Below are positions 1-5,900 of a stretch of 6,162 bases of DNA, in pieces. The notes under the pieces are model-generated. The model searched no databases. It saw only the letters and a program-made list of their open reading frames with translations, and was not told the DNA's origin. The stretch is from Actinomycetota bacterium (lineage in GTDB: Bacteria > Desulfobacterota > Deferrimicrobia > Deferrimicrobiales > Deferrimicrobiaceae): the NCBI GenBank assembly GCA_016844415.1, contig JAENIX010000059.1:1-6162 (forward strand), in the 5' to 3' direction. The position numbers were made by a program, and so were the translations under genes. Numbering within the stretch: position 1 is the first letter of the stretch; each line of letters opens with the position of its first letter.

Positions 1-246
1 GCCGCCGCGAAGCGGGAGCGGATCCCCCGCGTGGTGCTCGCCGGCGGTGTTTCCGCCAATTCGCGTTTGCGGGCGAAGGCGGATGAGGATGGAAACCGCG
101 CAGGGATCGAGGTGCACTTTCCCTCCCGGGCCCTTTGCACCGACAACGCAGCGATGGTGGCTTTCCTGGGAGAGCGCCGAATGTCCGCAGGGCACGCATC
201 CGGCCTGGATCTCAACGTCTATGCCGCGTCCCGCTTTTCGCGCTGA
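1..246 (+). CDS. tsaD: tRNA N6-threonylcarbamoyladenosine synthase subunit TsaD, C-terminal fragment
   Basis: Only the last 81 codons are present; the gene begins upstream of the window. TsaD (formerly Gcp/YgjD) is the catalytic ASKHA-fold subunit that transfers the threonylcarbamoyl group to A37 of ANN-decoding tRNAs in the cytoplasm, working with TsaB and TsaE. The fragment shows the family's C-terminal signatures: a glycine-rich VLAGGVSANSRLR segment (nucleotide/phosphate binding) and then ALCTDNAAMVAFLG, whose Asp-Asn is part of the conserved metal/ligand region. The frame is open from base 1 and ends at TGA 244-246. rsmA starts 12 bases later, so the two are probably co-transcribed. No start or metal-binding His motif can be judged because the N-terminal part is outside the window. 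Identification is secure from these two motifs. Confidence 0.93.
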   Translation, partial: AAAKRERIPRVVLAGGVSANSRLRAKADEDGNRAGIEVHFPSRALCTDNAAMVAFLGERRMSAGHASGLDLNVYAASRFSR

Positions 247-258
247 GATTTCCACTTC

Positions 259-1098
259 ATGAAATGGGAAACTAAACACCCGCTGCAGTTGCTTTCGGAG
301 CTTGGGCTTGCGCCCCGGAAGGCGCTCGGGCAGACCTTCCTCCACGACCGTAATATCGCACGGAAGATCGTGTCGCTCGCTCTCGCAATGGGCCCGCCTT
401 TCCTCGAGATCGGCCCTGGGCTTGGAGCGCTCACGGATCTCTTCGCCGAGGCCGGGGAAAAGACGGCGGCGGTCGAAGTGGACCGGGGACTCGCGGTTTT
501 TCTGCGCGGCAGGTACGAAGGAACCGCCGTGGAAGTGGTGGAGGCGGATTTTCTTGCCCTATCGGACAGCGACCTGGCGCAACGGTTCCCGGCTGGCGGG
601 ACGGTGGTGGGGAATCTGCCGTACTCCATCTCCTCCCCGATCCTTATCCGGCTGATTGCCCTGCGGGAGACCTTTCCCCGGGCGGTCCTCATGCTGCAGA
701 AGGAGGTGGTCGATCGGCTTTGCGCCCCGCCGGGGGGAAAGGAGTACGGAATCCTGTCGGTCTACCTGTCCGCTCTCGCCGGGGCGAAGGAGGAGTTCAA
801 GGTCAGGCGGACCTGTTTCTCGCCGTCCCCGGACGTCGACTCCGCCGTCGTCTCGGTCCGTTTCAGGCCCGGGATTCCCGGAGAAATCGTCCGAAGCCTG
901 CAGACGGTTGTGCGGGCCGCTTTCGCGCAGCGGCGGAAAACGTTGCGCAACGCTCCTGTTCCGTTCCTCGCCGGGGGAGCCCCCGAGTGGTGCGATCTGC
1001 TGGCCGTGGCGGGGGTCGATCCCTCCGACCGCGCGGAGACCGTCGCTCCCGGCACATACATGGAGATGGCTCGCGCGCTTGCCCGGCGTGGAATGTAG
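259..1098 (+). CDS. rsmA: 16S rRNA (adenine1518-N6/adenine1519-N6)-dimethyltransferase RsmA (KsgA)
   Basis: RsmA dimethylates two adjacent adenines in the 3' terminal hairpin of 16S rRNA, using S-adenosylmethionine, late in 30S subunit assembly. The 279-residue product is a usual length. It has the N-terminal family signature PRKALGQTFLHD (about 19-30), SAM motif I around EIGPGLGALT (50-59), the acidic VEVD loop (72-75), EADFL (95-99) and the catalytic NLPYSISSPI motif (119-128; N-L-P-Y is the N6-adenine methyltransferase signature). The C-terminal part carries the substrate-side FAQRRKTLRN motif seen in the family. ATG 259 is the natural start, 12 bases after tsaD, although no strong Shine-Dalgarno is visible; translational coupling to tsaD is likely. 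The stop is TAG 1096-1098. Nothing is truncated. Confidence 0.96.
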   Translation: MKWETKHPLQLLSELGLAPRKALGQTFLHDRNIARKIVSLALAMGPPFLEIGPGLGALTDLFAEAGEKTAAVEVDRGLAVFLRGRYEGTAVEVVEADFLALSDSDLAQRFPAGGTVVGNLPYSISSPILIRLIALRETFPRAVLMLQKEVVDRLCAPPGGKEYGILSVYLSALAGAKEEFKVRRTCFSPSPDVDSAVVSVRFRPGIPGEIVRSLQTVVRAAFAQRRKTLRNAPVPFLAGGAPEWCDLLAVAGVDPSDRAETVAPGTYMEMARALARRGM

Positions 1099-1128
1099 TG
1101 GACAATGCCTTCGGCCGCCCAATACAAT
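1099..1128 (+). promoter_or_regulatory. Candidate sigma70 promoter for the kinase/pan genes
   Basis: A TGGACA -35-like box (1099-1104) and a TACAAT -10-like box (1123-1128) are separated by 18 bases; each matches the consensus at 5 of 6 positions. They fill the 39-base gap between rsmA and the kinase gene. The predicted transcription start (about 1134-1136) is only a few bases before the ATG at 1138, which would give a leaderless or nearly leaderless transcript. This is inferred from sequence match only; rsmA-to-kinase read-through is equally possible. Confidence 0.5.
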
Positions 1129-1137
1129 TGAGCGGAC

Positions 1138-1788
1138 ATGGGCGATCGGATAAATCCCCGCTACATTGCGATCGAAGGGCCGATCGGGGTCGGCAAGACC
1201 TCGCTGGCCAAGATCCTGGCAAACCAGTTCGGCTGCCGGTTGGTGCAGGAAGAGGTAGGCCACAACCCGTTCCTCGAGCGTTTCTACGAAAACCCGCGGA
1301 AATACGCCTTCCAGACCCAGCTTTTCTTCCTGCTTTCCCGCTACCGTCAGCAGCGGGAGATGGCCCAGGGAAATCTCTTCGATAAAGGCGTGGTTTCGGA
1401 CTACGTCCTGGCGAAGGACAAGATCTTCGCGCTCATAAACCTGGAGGACGACGAGATCGCCCTCTACGACTCGATCTACAAGCTCCTCGTGCCGACCGTC
1501 CCACGGCCCGACCTTGTCATCTACCTGCAGGCCCGCCCCGAGGTCCTTCTGAACCGGGTCCGCAAGCGCGGCGTGGAGTACGAGCGGAACATTTCGCTTG
1601 ACTACCTTAAAACGCTCAGCGATGCTTATAACGAGTATTTTTTCCACTATAACGAGACTCCGCTCCTTGTCGTCGGCACGAGCGAGATCGATTTCGTGGA
1701 AAGCCCCCGCGACCTTGAACATCTCGTGAGAGAAGTCAAGAGTGTGAAACGCGGGACGCAGCACTACATACCGCTGGGATCCAGGTAA
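1138..1788 (+). CDS. Deoxynucleoside kinase family protein (dGK/dAK/dCK-like)
   Basis: This 216-residue P-loop kinase resembles the deoxynucleoside kinase family, which phosphorylates deoxynucleosides to 5'-monophosphates for salvage in the cytoplasm. Visible features in order are a Walker A loop GPIGVGKTS (14-22), an EE pair (38-39) where the catalytic base Glu lies, the family hallmark NPFLERFYENP (43-53), a QTQLFFLLSRYRQQ helix (59-72), a SDY segment (87-89) where many members carry DRS, PDLVIYLQA, and an arginine-rich lid (RVRKRG, then YERN). Start 1138 is forced: no other ATG, GTG or TTG precedes the P-loop in frame. No clear Shine-Dalgarno is seen. It lies upstream of panB, an arrangement I recall from deltaproteobacterial genomes, where relatives are also fused to FolK. 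The family call is firm. The substrate is not determinable here, and the missing DRS arginine makes copying a characterised specificity unsafe. Confidence 0.88.
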   Translation: MGDRINPRYIAIEGPIGVGKTSLAKILANQFGCRLVQEEVGHNPFLERFYENPRKYAFQTQLFFLLSRYRQQREMAQGNLFDKGVVSDYVLAKDKIFALINLEDDEIALYDSIYKLLVPTVPRPDLVIYLQARPEVLLNRVRKRGVEYERNISLDYLKTLSDAYNEYFFHYNETPLLVVGTSEIDFVESPRDLEHLVREVKSVKRGTQHYIPLGSR

Positions 1789-1818
1789 CACCGGACCAAG
1801 ACGGGATCGTCGGGAAAC

Positions 1819-1850
1819 GCGGGGAAGCATTCGCGCGACAGCGCCCCCGC
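1819..1850 (+). promoter_or_regulatory. GC-rich stem-loop in the kinase-panB spacer
   Basis: GCGGGG (1819-1824) pairs perfectly with CCCCGC (1845-1850). Stacked on it is GCGC (1833-1836) pairing with GCGC (1841-1844) around a GACA loop, leaving an eight-base bulge (1825-1832). No T-run follows, so it does not look like an intrinsic terminator by itself. It may be the upstream part of a structured panB leader, or simply GC-rich spacer folding by chance. Confidence 0.3.
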
Positions 1851-1872
1851 AGGCCAGGGAAGCGATATGCGG

Positions 1873-1907
1873 CCTTCCGGAAACGATTCCGGGAGGCATT
1901 TTTATTT
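1873..1907 (+). promoter_or_regulatory. Terminator-like hairpin covering the panB ribosome-binding site
   Basis: CCTTCCGGAA (1873-1882) pairs with TTCCGGGAGG (1887-1896) as a 10-base stem with one G-U pair and an ACGA loop. It is followed after two bases by a T-rich run, TTTTTATTT (1899-1907). The form is that of an intrinsic terminator or attenuator. The 3' arm contains the GGGAGG (1891-1896) that best serves as Shine-Dalgarno for the TTG start of panB, so folding would also hide the ribosome-binding site. Whether it ends kinase transcripts, regulates panB, or is coding sequence after an upstream ATG start cannot be settled from sequence. Confidence 0.5.
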
Positions 1908-2700
1908 GAAAAAGACCACCATCGTCGACATCGCCCGGATGAAGGCCGAAGGACGCAGGATCGTGATGATCACCGCGTACGATGCGCTCTTCGCGAAGAT
2001 CTTCGACGAGGCCGGGGTGGACGTAATCCTCGTGGGGGATTCGCTGGGGCAGGTGGTGCTGGGGCTGCCGAACACACTGGGCGTGACCATGGAGGACATG
2101 GAGCGGCACACCGGCGCGGCGGCGAGGGGACGCAAGCGGGCGTATCTCATCGCCGACATGCCGTTCCTCTCCTTCCAGGTCTCCCCGCAGGAGGCGATAC
2201 GGAACGCGGGGAGGCTTCTGCAGGCGGGCGCGGAGGCGGTGAAGCTGGAGGGAGGGCGCAACGTCGAGGCGGTGATCCGCGCCATCGCTGCGAGCGACAT
2301 CCCGGTGATGGGGCACGTGGGGCTCACTCCCCAGTCTATCCACCGGATGGGCGGATACCGGGTGCAGGGGAAGACGGACGTGCAGAAAGAGCGGCTGATG
2401 GACGACGCGCTGGCGGTGCAGGAGGCGGGAGCGTTCGCGGTGGTCCTCGAAGGGATGCCGGCCGACCTCGCCGGCGAGATCACGGAGCGGCTCGCGATTC
2501 CCACGATCGGCATAGGCGCGGGGCCGCGCTGCGACGGGCAGGTGCTGGTGATGCAGGACCTGCTCGGGCTGTTCGACGAGTTCCGGCCGAAGTTCGTGAA
2601 GCGGTTCGCGGAGATGAAAAAACCGGTGCAGGATGCCGTTCGGGCCTATGCGGACGAGGTACGCGAGGGGAAATTCCCCGGCAGGGAGCATTCGTTTTGA
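1906..2700 (+). CDS. panB: 3-methyl-2-oxobutanoate hydroxymethyltransferase PanB
   Basis: PanB makes ketopantoate from 2-oxoisovalerate and 5,10-methylene-tetrahydrofolate, the first committed step of pantothenate synthesis (cytoplasmic, Mg-dependent TIM barrel). From the TTG at 1906 the product is 264 residues, the same as E. coli PanB as I remember it. It begins MKKTTI, collinear with the E. coli start, placing the metal ligands at D45 (VGDSLG) and D84 (IADMPF), then KLEGG (K113, E115), GHVGLTPQS, the VVLEGMP catalytic Glu, IGIGAG and the C-terminal PGREHSF. GGGAGG lies nine bases before this TTG. An in-frame ATG at 1867 (preceded by AGGGAAG) would add 13 residues unlike the family, so I prefer TTG; automated annotation may choose 1867. 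The stop overlaps the panC start as TGATG. Confidence 0.95.
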   Translation: MKKTTIVDIARMKAEGRRIVMITAYDALFAKIFDEAGVDVILVGDSLGQVVLGLPNTLGVTMEDMERHTGAAARGRKRAYLIADMPFLSFQVSPQEAIRNAGRLLQAGAEAVKLEGGRNVEAVIRAIAASDIPVMGHVGLTPQSIHRMGGYRVQGKTDVQKERLMDDALAVQEAGAFAVVLEGMPADLAGEITERLAIPTIGIGAGPRCDGQVLVMQDLLGLFDEFRPKFVKRFAEMKKPVQDAVRAYADEVREGKFPGREHSF

Positions 2701-3557
2701 TGGTGACCGTTCGCCATCCGGAATCGATGCGTGCATGGTCCGGGGCGCGACGCGCGGAAGGGAAGCGGGTCGGCTTCGTCCCGACGATGGGCTACCTCCA
2801 CGAGGGGCACACGAGCCTGGTCCGGATCGCAAAGGAGATGGGGTGCGAAGCAGTCGCGGCGTCGATCTTCGTGAACCCGACGCAGTTCGGACCCGGCGAG
2901 GACTATGAGAAGTACCCGCGCAACGAGGAGCGGGACCTCGCGATGCTGTCCGCCGCGGGCGTGGGGGCGGTCTTCCTCCCGGGCGCGAAGGAGATGTACC
3001 CGGAAGGGCACCAGACGCACGTGGAGGTGACCGGCGTTTCGCAGGGGCTGTGCGGCGCGATCCGGCCGGGGCATTTCCGCGGCGTGGCCACCGTGGTGGC
3101 GAAGCTGCTCCTGATCGCAAGGCCGCACGTGGCCGTGTTCGGGGAGAAGGATTACCAGCAGCTTGCCGTCATCCGCGCGATGGTGCGCGACCTGGGACTA
3201 GACGTGGAGATAGCGGGAGCGCCGATCGTGCGGGAGCCCGACGGGCTGGCGATGAGCTCCCGGAACAAATACCTTGAAGGGGAAGACCGGCGGGCGGCGC
3301 TTTGCCTATACAACGGGCTATGCGCGGCGCGGGACCTGTACGAAACGGGAGTACGTGTCCCGGAAAAGCTCGTAAACGTCGCGCGGGCGAAGATACTTTC
3401 CGAGCCACGCGCCAAACTGGAGTATGTAGAGGCACGGGACCCGGAAACGCTCTCCCCGAGTCTTTCCGCTTCCGGCCGTATGACGATTCTGGTGGCGGCC
3501 CGTGTGGGGCCGGCGCGTTTGATTGACAACATCACTCTGGAGGGGAAAGCAGCATGA
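2700..3557 (+). CDS. panC: Pantothenate synthetase (pantoate--beta-alanine ligase) PanC
   Basis: PanC joins pantoate and beta-alanine with ATP, through a pantoyl-adenylate, to form pantothenate. The 285-residue product has the usual length. In order it shows [10 protein letters not shown] (28-37; H34 and H37 form the HIGH-type nucleotide-binding motif), [13 protein letters not shown] with a following [25 protein letters not shown] and the KMSKS-equivalent [12 protein letters not shown]. The preferred start is ATG 2700, whose A is the last base of the panB TGA stop, with AGGGAG (2683-2688) 11 bases upstream. A TTG at 2697 would add one Met and is less likely. The overlap implies translational coupling with panB. 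The 3' end overlaps panD (ATGA). Complete and unremarkable apart from its compact packing. Confidence 0.96.
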   Translation: MVTVRHPESMRAWSGARRAEGKRVGFVPTMGYLHEGHTSLVRIAKEMGCEAVAASIFVNPTQFGPGEDYEKYPRNEERDLAMLSAAGVGAVFLPGAKEMYPEGHQTHVEVTGVSQGLCGAIRPGHFRGVATVVAKLLLIARPHVAVFGEKDYQQLAVIRAMVRDLGLDVEIAGAPIVREPDGLAMSSRNKYLEGEDRRAALCLYNGLCAARDLYETGVRVPEKLVNVARAKILSEPRAKLEYVEARDPETLSPSLSASGRMTILVAARVGPARLIDNITLEGKAA

Positions 3558-3958
3558 TGCGCACTATGCTCAAATGCAAGATCCACCGCGCCACGGTGAC
3601 GGAGGCGATGCTTCACTACGAGGGGAGCATCACGATCGACGAGGCCTTGATCGAGGCGGCCGGGCTCGTCGAGTACGAGCAGGTCCACATCTACAACATC
3701 GACAACGGGAACCGGTTCTCCACCTACGTCATCGGCGGGAAGCGGGACTCGGGCGTCATCTGCCTGAACGGCGCCGCCGCGAGGCAGGTGAGCAAGGGGG
3801 ACCTGATCATCATCGCCAACTACGCCACGTACGATGAGAAGGAGCTGGCGAACTTCCAGCCGACGCTCGTCTACGTCGACGAGAAGAACCGGATCACCAA
3901 GGTCAAGCGGAAGGTCGAGCCGGAAGGCCAGGTTTCCCGGGTCGCCGCTGCCCGGTAA
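3554..3958 (+). CDS. panD: Aspartate 1-decarboxylase PanD (pyruvoyl-dependent proenzyme)
   Basis: PanD decarboxylates aspartate to beta-alanine, the second substrate of PanC. It is made as a proenzyme that cleaves itself at Gly24-Ser25, turning Ser25 into the pyruvoyl cofactor. The 134-residue product shows the full signature: K9, the YEGS cleavage site (22-25), R54-F-S-T57-Y58 (substrate binding and catalysis), N72-G-A-A-A and the [10 protein letters not shown] strand. Numbering from ATG 3554 matches E. coli residue for residue through the active site. This supports that start over the overlapping ATG at 3557. The 3554 ATG overlaps the panC stop, and a purine-rich AGGGGAAAG (3541-3549) is a good ribosome-binding site. 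The C-terminal tail after [12 protein letters not shown] is charged ([10 protein letters not shown]) and a little longer than the E. coli protein. It completes the panBCD set. Confidence 0.97.
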   Translation: MMRTMLKCKIHRATVTEAMLHYEGSITIDEALIEAAGLVEYEQVHIYNIDNGNRFSTYVIGGKRDSGVICLNGAAARQVSKGDLIIIANYATYDEKELANFQPTLVYVDEKNRITKVKRKVEPEGQVSRVAAAR

Positions 3959-3961
3959 CAA

Positions 3962-4020
3962 ATACAGGGACCTAAGAACCGGGACGTTCCTAAGAACTTT
4001 CATAACGGACGTTCCTGTAT
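3962..4020 (+). repeat. Short inverted-repeat-bounded element with internal direct repeats
   Basis: The panD-amidohydrolase gap is built from repeats. ATACAGGGAC (3962-3971) and GTTCCTGTAT (4011-4020) form a 10-base inverted repeat (one G-T mismatch) bounding the segment. Inside, CCTAAGAAC occurs at 3971-3979 and 3989-3997, and GGACGTTCCT at 3982-3991 and 4007-4016. Base composition is more AT-rich than the flanking genes. I recall GGGACGTTCCTAA-like motifs as REP-type repeats near Y1/RAYT transposases in some deltaproteobacteria, so a REP/MITE-like remnant is plausible. No transposase gene is present here. Copy number elsewhere in the genome is unknown. Confidence 0.5.
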
Positions 4021-4026
4021 GATTCA

Positions 4027-5331
4027 ATGATGGTGATTTCCGACAATAAGCGCGAGGTGGTGTACATTGCCTCGCGCATTTTTTTGGATTCCGCAACCGT
4101 CCTGTCGCCAGGGGCGGTGGCGGTGCGGGACGGCACCGTCGTCGCGGCCGGCAGACCGCGGGAAGTGGAGCGAAGCCTTTCTCGCGGGTTTGATAGGAAA
4201 GAGTTTCCCGGGGCGGCGATCCTCCCCGGACTCGTAAACGCGCACACACACCTTCAGATTCCCCGCTTGACGATCCCTGCAGGCGGCGCGACGGCCGAAT
4301 CTTCGTCTTTCGTGGAATGGATCCTTGGCGTCATCGCGTGGAGGTCGAACGCCCCGCCTGATGAGTTCCTATTAAATTTCGAGACGGCGGCGGCGGAAGC
4401 CATTTCCTTCGGAACCACGGCCGTGGGGGAGATATCAAGGCCGGACCAGGGGATATACGGCAGCTGTTCGCTGCGGGCACGGCTTTTCGCGGAGGGAATC
4501 GGCTTCACGCCGGAAGCCGCGGGAGAGTCCCTTGCCGCGGTCGAAGCCGCCCTCGCCCGGCTGGAGGAGTGCGCCCGGGAAAGCGGCGGGTTGGTGGCTC
4601 CCGGCCTGTCTCCGCACACGCTGTACACCGTTGGCCCGGCGCTTCTCGGGCTCCTCGGGGATCTTGCCGCGCGTAAAGGGGTTCCTGCCTGCCTGCATCT
4701 TGCGGAATCGCCCGCGGAAATGGAGTTTCTTTCGACAGGAGGAGGACCCGTGGCGACGCTGCTCTATCCCGCCGTCGGAAGGGACGTCTCCTGGTTCCGG
4801 GGGATCGGAATGTCGATCCCTTCATACCTGGAAAAGGCGGGTCTTTTGCGGGAGGGACTTCTCCTGGTGCATAATGTCCACCTGTCCAGGGGGGATATAG
4901 GCATCCTTCGCCAGCGCGGGGCGCGTTTCGTCCTTTGCCCGCGCAGCAACGCGGCGCACGGGAACGGCTCGCCCGACGTTACGCACTTCGTCGATACGGG
5001 CATACCGTTCGCACTTGGAACCGACAGTCTTGGATCCGTGCCGGATGTCAGCGTCTGGGAAGAGATGCGCGCGGCTCGCTCGATATATCGCGGCTCCCTA
5101 TCGGACGCGGAGCTCTGCCGCGTTCTCTTCCGTGCGGGGACCGGGAACGGGGCTGCGGCGCTGGGACTTGCGGGCGGATCGTTGCGTTCCGGAGGGGCGG
5201 CGGACTTTATCCTGGCGGACAATCCACAGGGAGACGGCGGTGCCGCTATCATAAACCTGGTCGAGCGGACGAAGGGGAGAAACGTACTGATGACAGTGGT
5301 AGGCGGCAGTTCCCGTTTCGAGCGAGCCTGA
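4027..5331 (+). CDS. Amidohydrolase-superfamily deaminase (ADD/SAH-deaminase type; possible aminofutalosine deaminase MqnX)
   Basis: This is a 434-residue metal-dependent hydrolase of the TrzN/AtzA/SAH-deaminase type. Predicted metal ligands are H73 and H75 (NAHTHL), H224 (HLAES) and D333 (GTDS). E227 in HLAE and H282 (VHNVHL) are the expected catalytic pair, and CPRSN (304-308) is the usual family motif. A small beta-sandwich N-terminus (AVRDGTVVAAG) and C-terminus (SGGAADFILAD) flank the barrel. The SFVEWILGVI segment after the HxH motif and the SPHTLYTVGPALL segment recall aminofutalosine deaminases of the futalosine menaquinone pathway, but substrate assignment is tentative. Other options are deamination of SAH, 5'-deoxyadenosine or guanine-like substrates. 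The start is uncertain: ATG 4027/4030 lacks a clear Shine-Dalgarno, and a terminator-like hairpin overlaps codons 8-20. GTG 4057 or 4060 are alternatives. smpB follows two bases after its stop. Confidence 0.8.
   Translation: MMVISDNKREVVYIASRIFLDSATVLSPGAVAVRDGTVVAAGRPREVERSLSRGFDRKEFPGAAILPGLVNAHTHLQIPRLTIPAGGATAESSSFVEWILGVIAWRSNAPPDEFLLNFETAAAEAISFGTTAVGEISRPDQGIYGSCSLRARLFAEGIGFTPEAAGESLAAVEAALARLEECARESGGLVAPGLSPHTLYTVGPALLGLLGDLAARKGVPACLHLAESPAEMEFLSTGGGPVATLLYPAVGRDVSWFRGIGMSIPSYLEKAGLLREGLLLVHNVHLSRGDIGILRQRGARFVLCPRSNAAHGNGSPDVTHFVDTGIPFALGTDSLGSVPDVSVWEEMRAARSIYRGSLSDAELCRVLFRAGTGNGAAALGLAGGSLRSGGAADFILADNPQGDGGAAIINLVERTKGRNVLMTVVGGSSRFERA
4050..4085 (+). terminator. Intrinsic terminator-like hairpin, probably ending the pan operon, inside the next reading frame
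   Basis: GCGCGAGG (4050-4057) and CCTCGCGC (4070-4077) form a perfect 8-base GC-rich stem with a 12-base loop. After one A there is a run of seven T (4079-4085). This is a textbook rho-independent terminator shape, 92 bases past the panD stop. It overlaps the first codons of the amidohydrolase as called from 4027, so it may instead act as a conditional attenuator, or the coding overlap may mean the true start is further on. Form is clear; function is inferred. Confidence 0.65.
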
Positions 5332-5333
5332 AG

Positions 5334-5822
5334 ATGGAAAAGACAGGCCTTCACGAGAAGACGGTCGCGACCAACCGGCGCGCCCGGCACGAGTACCATA
5401 TCCTCGAAAACTTCGAATGCGGCCTGGTCCTTCACGGTTACGAGGTGAAGTCAATCCGCCAGGGACGCGTGAACATCCAGGACGCCTACGGTGCCGTGCG
5501 GGAGGACGAGGCGTTCATCGAGAACATGCACGTCTCCCCCTACTCCCACGGAGACCTGCGGGTGATCGATCCCCTGCGCACCCGCAAGCTTCTCCTGCGG
5601 AGGAAGCAGATCGACTACCTCCTTGGGAAGACCCGGGAGAAGGGGCTGACCCTCGTAGCTCTCAGGCTCTACCTCAAGGGTCCGCACGTAAAACTGGAAA
5701 TGGGACTCGCCCGGGGGAAGAAGCTGTACGACAAGCGGGAGGACATCGCGGAGCGCGATGCGAAGCGTGACATTGAAAGAGCCATCAGGGGAAAAGGCCG
5801 GAGGCCTACCCGCGAAAACTGA
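5334..5822 (+). CDS. smpB: SsrA (tmRNA)-binding protein SmpB
   Basis: SmpB binds the tRNA-like domain of tmRNA and carries it into the A site of stalled ribosomes for trans-translation. The 162-residue product is typical in length and sequence: TVATNRRARHEY near the N-terminus, a GYEVKSIRQGRVNIQDAY oligonucleotide-binding barrel segment, NMHVSPYSHG, RTRKLLLRRKQID, GLTLVALRLYLK, the hallmark LARGKKLYDKRE and the basic AERDAKRDIERAI tail that folds into the mRNA channel. ATG 5334 starts two bases after the amidohydrolase stop (TGAAGATG), with no convincing Shine-Dalgarno, which suggests coupling. A frame open further upstream (to 4935) lies inside the amidohydrolase and adds non-SmpB sequence, so it is not used. 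The ssrA RNA gene, often nearby, is not seen in this window. Confidence 0.96.
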   Translation: MEKTGLHEKTVATNRRARHEYHILENFECGLVLHGYEVKSIRQGRVNIQDAYGAVREDEAFIENMHVSPYSHGDLRVIDPLRTRKLLLRRKQIDYLLGKTREKGLTLVALRLYLKGPHVKLEMGLARGKKLYDKREDIAERDAKRDIERAIRGKGRRPTREN

Positions 5823-5827
5823 AGGCG

Positions 5828-5842
5828 GAGCCCCCCGGGCTC
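5828..5842 (+). other. Small perfect stem-loop just after smpB
   Basis: GAGCCC (5828-5833) and GGGCTC (5837-5842) form a perfect 6-base stem around a CCC loop, five bases after the smpB stop. There is no T-run, so it is at best a weak terminator or a 3'-end stabilising hairpin. Confidence 0.35.
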
Positions 5843-5881
5843 AAACAGGATGCATGGGAAGGGAAGGGGGAACGATTGGAT

Positions 5882-5899
5882 CCGCAAGCGGGATTGCGG
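5882..5899 (+). promoter_or_regulatory. Perfect hexamer inverted repeat abutting a -35-like box
   Basis: CCGCAA (5882-5887) and TTGCGG (5894-5899) are perfect inverted repeats six bases apart, ending one base before TTGACA at 5901. The position would suit an operator or a short hairpin; no known regulator site is recognised. Confidence 0.3.
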
Positions 5900-5900
5900 C

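Noticed and set aside
559..3120. 853-codon open frame on the minus strand across rsmA, the kinase, panB and part of panC.
   Set aside because: It is codon-aligned opposite rsmA, the kinase and panB (all in one frame), so it needs only the absence of TTA, CTA and TCA sense codons, which are rare in GC-rich genes. The translation is Arg/Pro/His-rich with no recognisable domain, while the + strand genes are unambiguous.
3523..3545. TTGACA-like box near the 3' end of panC as a promoter for panD.
   Set aside because: No acceptable -10 box lies at 16-18 bases, and panD overlaps panC with a good ribosome-binding site, so co-transcription explains it better.
3152..4249. 365-codon minus-strand open frame opposite panC-panD and the amidohydrolase start.
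   Set aside because: Aligned opposite panD codons and of low-complexity, charged composition. It is a shadow of real + strand genes.
4935..5822. Long smpB-frame reading frame starting 133 codons upstream of the SmpB ATG.
   Set aside because: The upstream part lies within the amidohydrolase gene in another frame and encodes sequence unlike SmpB. ATG 5334 gives a normal SmpB.
5856..5870. G-quadruplex in GGGAAGGGAAGGGGG.
   Set aside because: Only three runs of three or more G are present, so at most a weak two-layer fold is possible. It is more simply a purine-rich, Shine-Dalgarno-like run.
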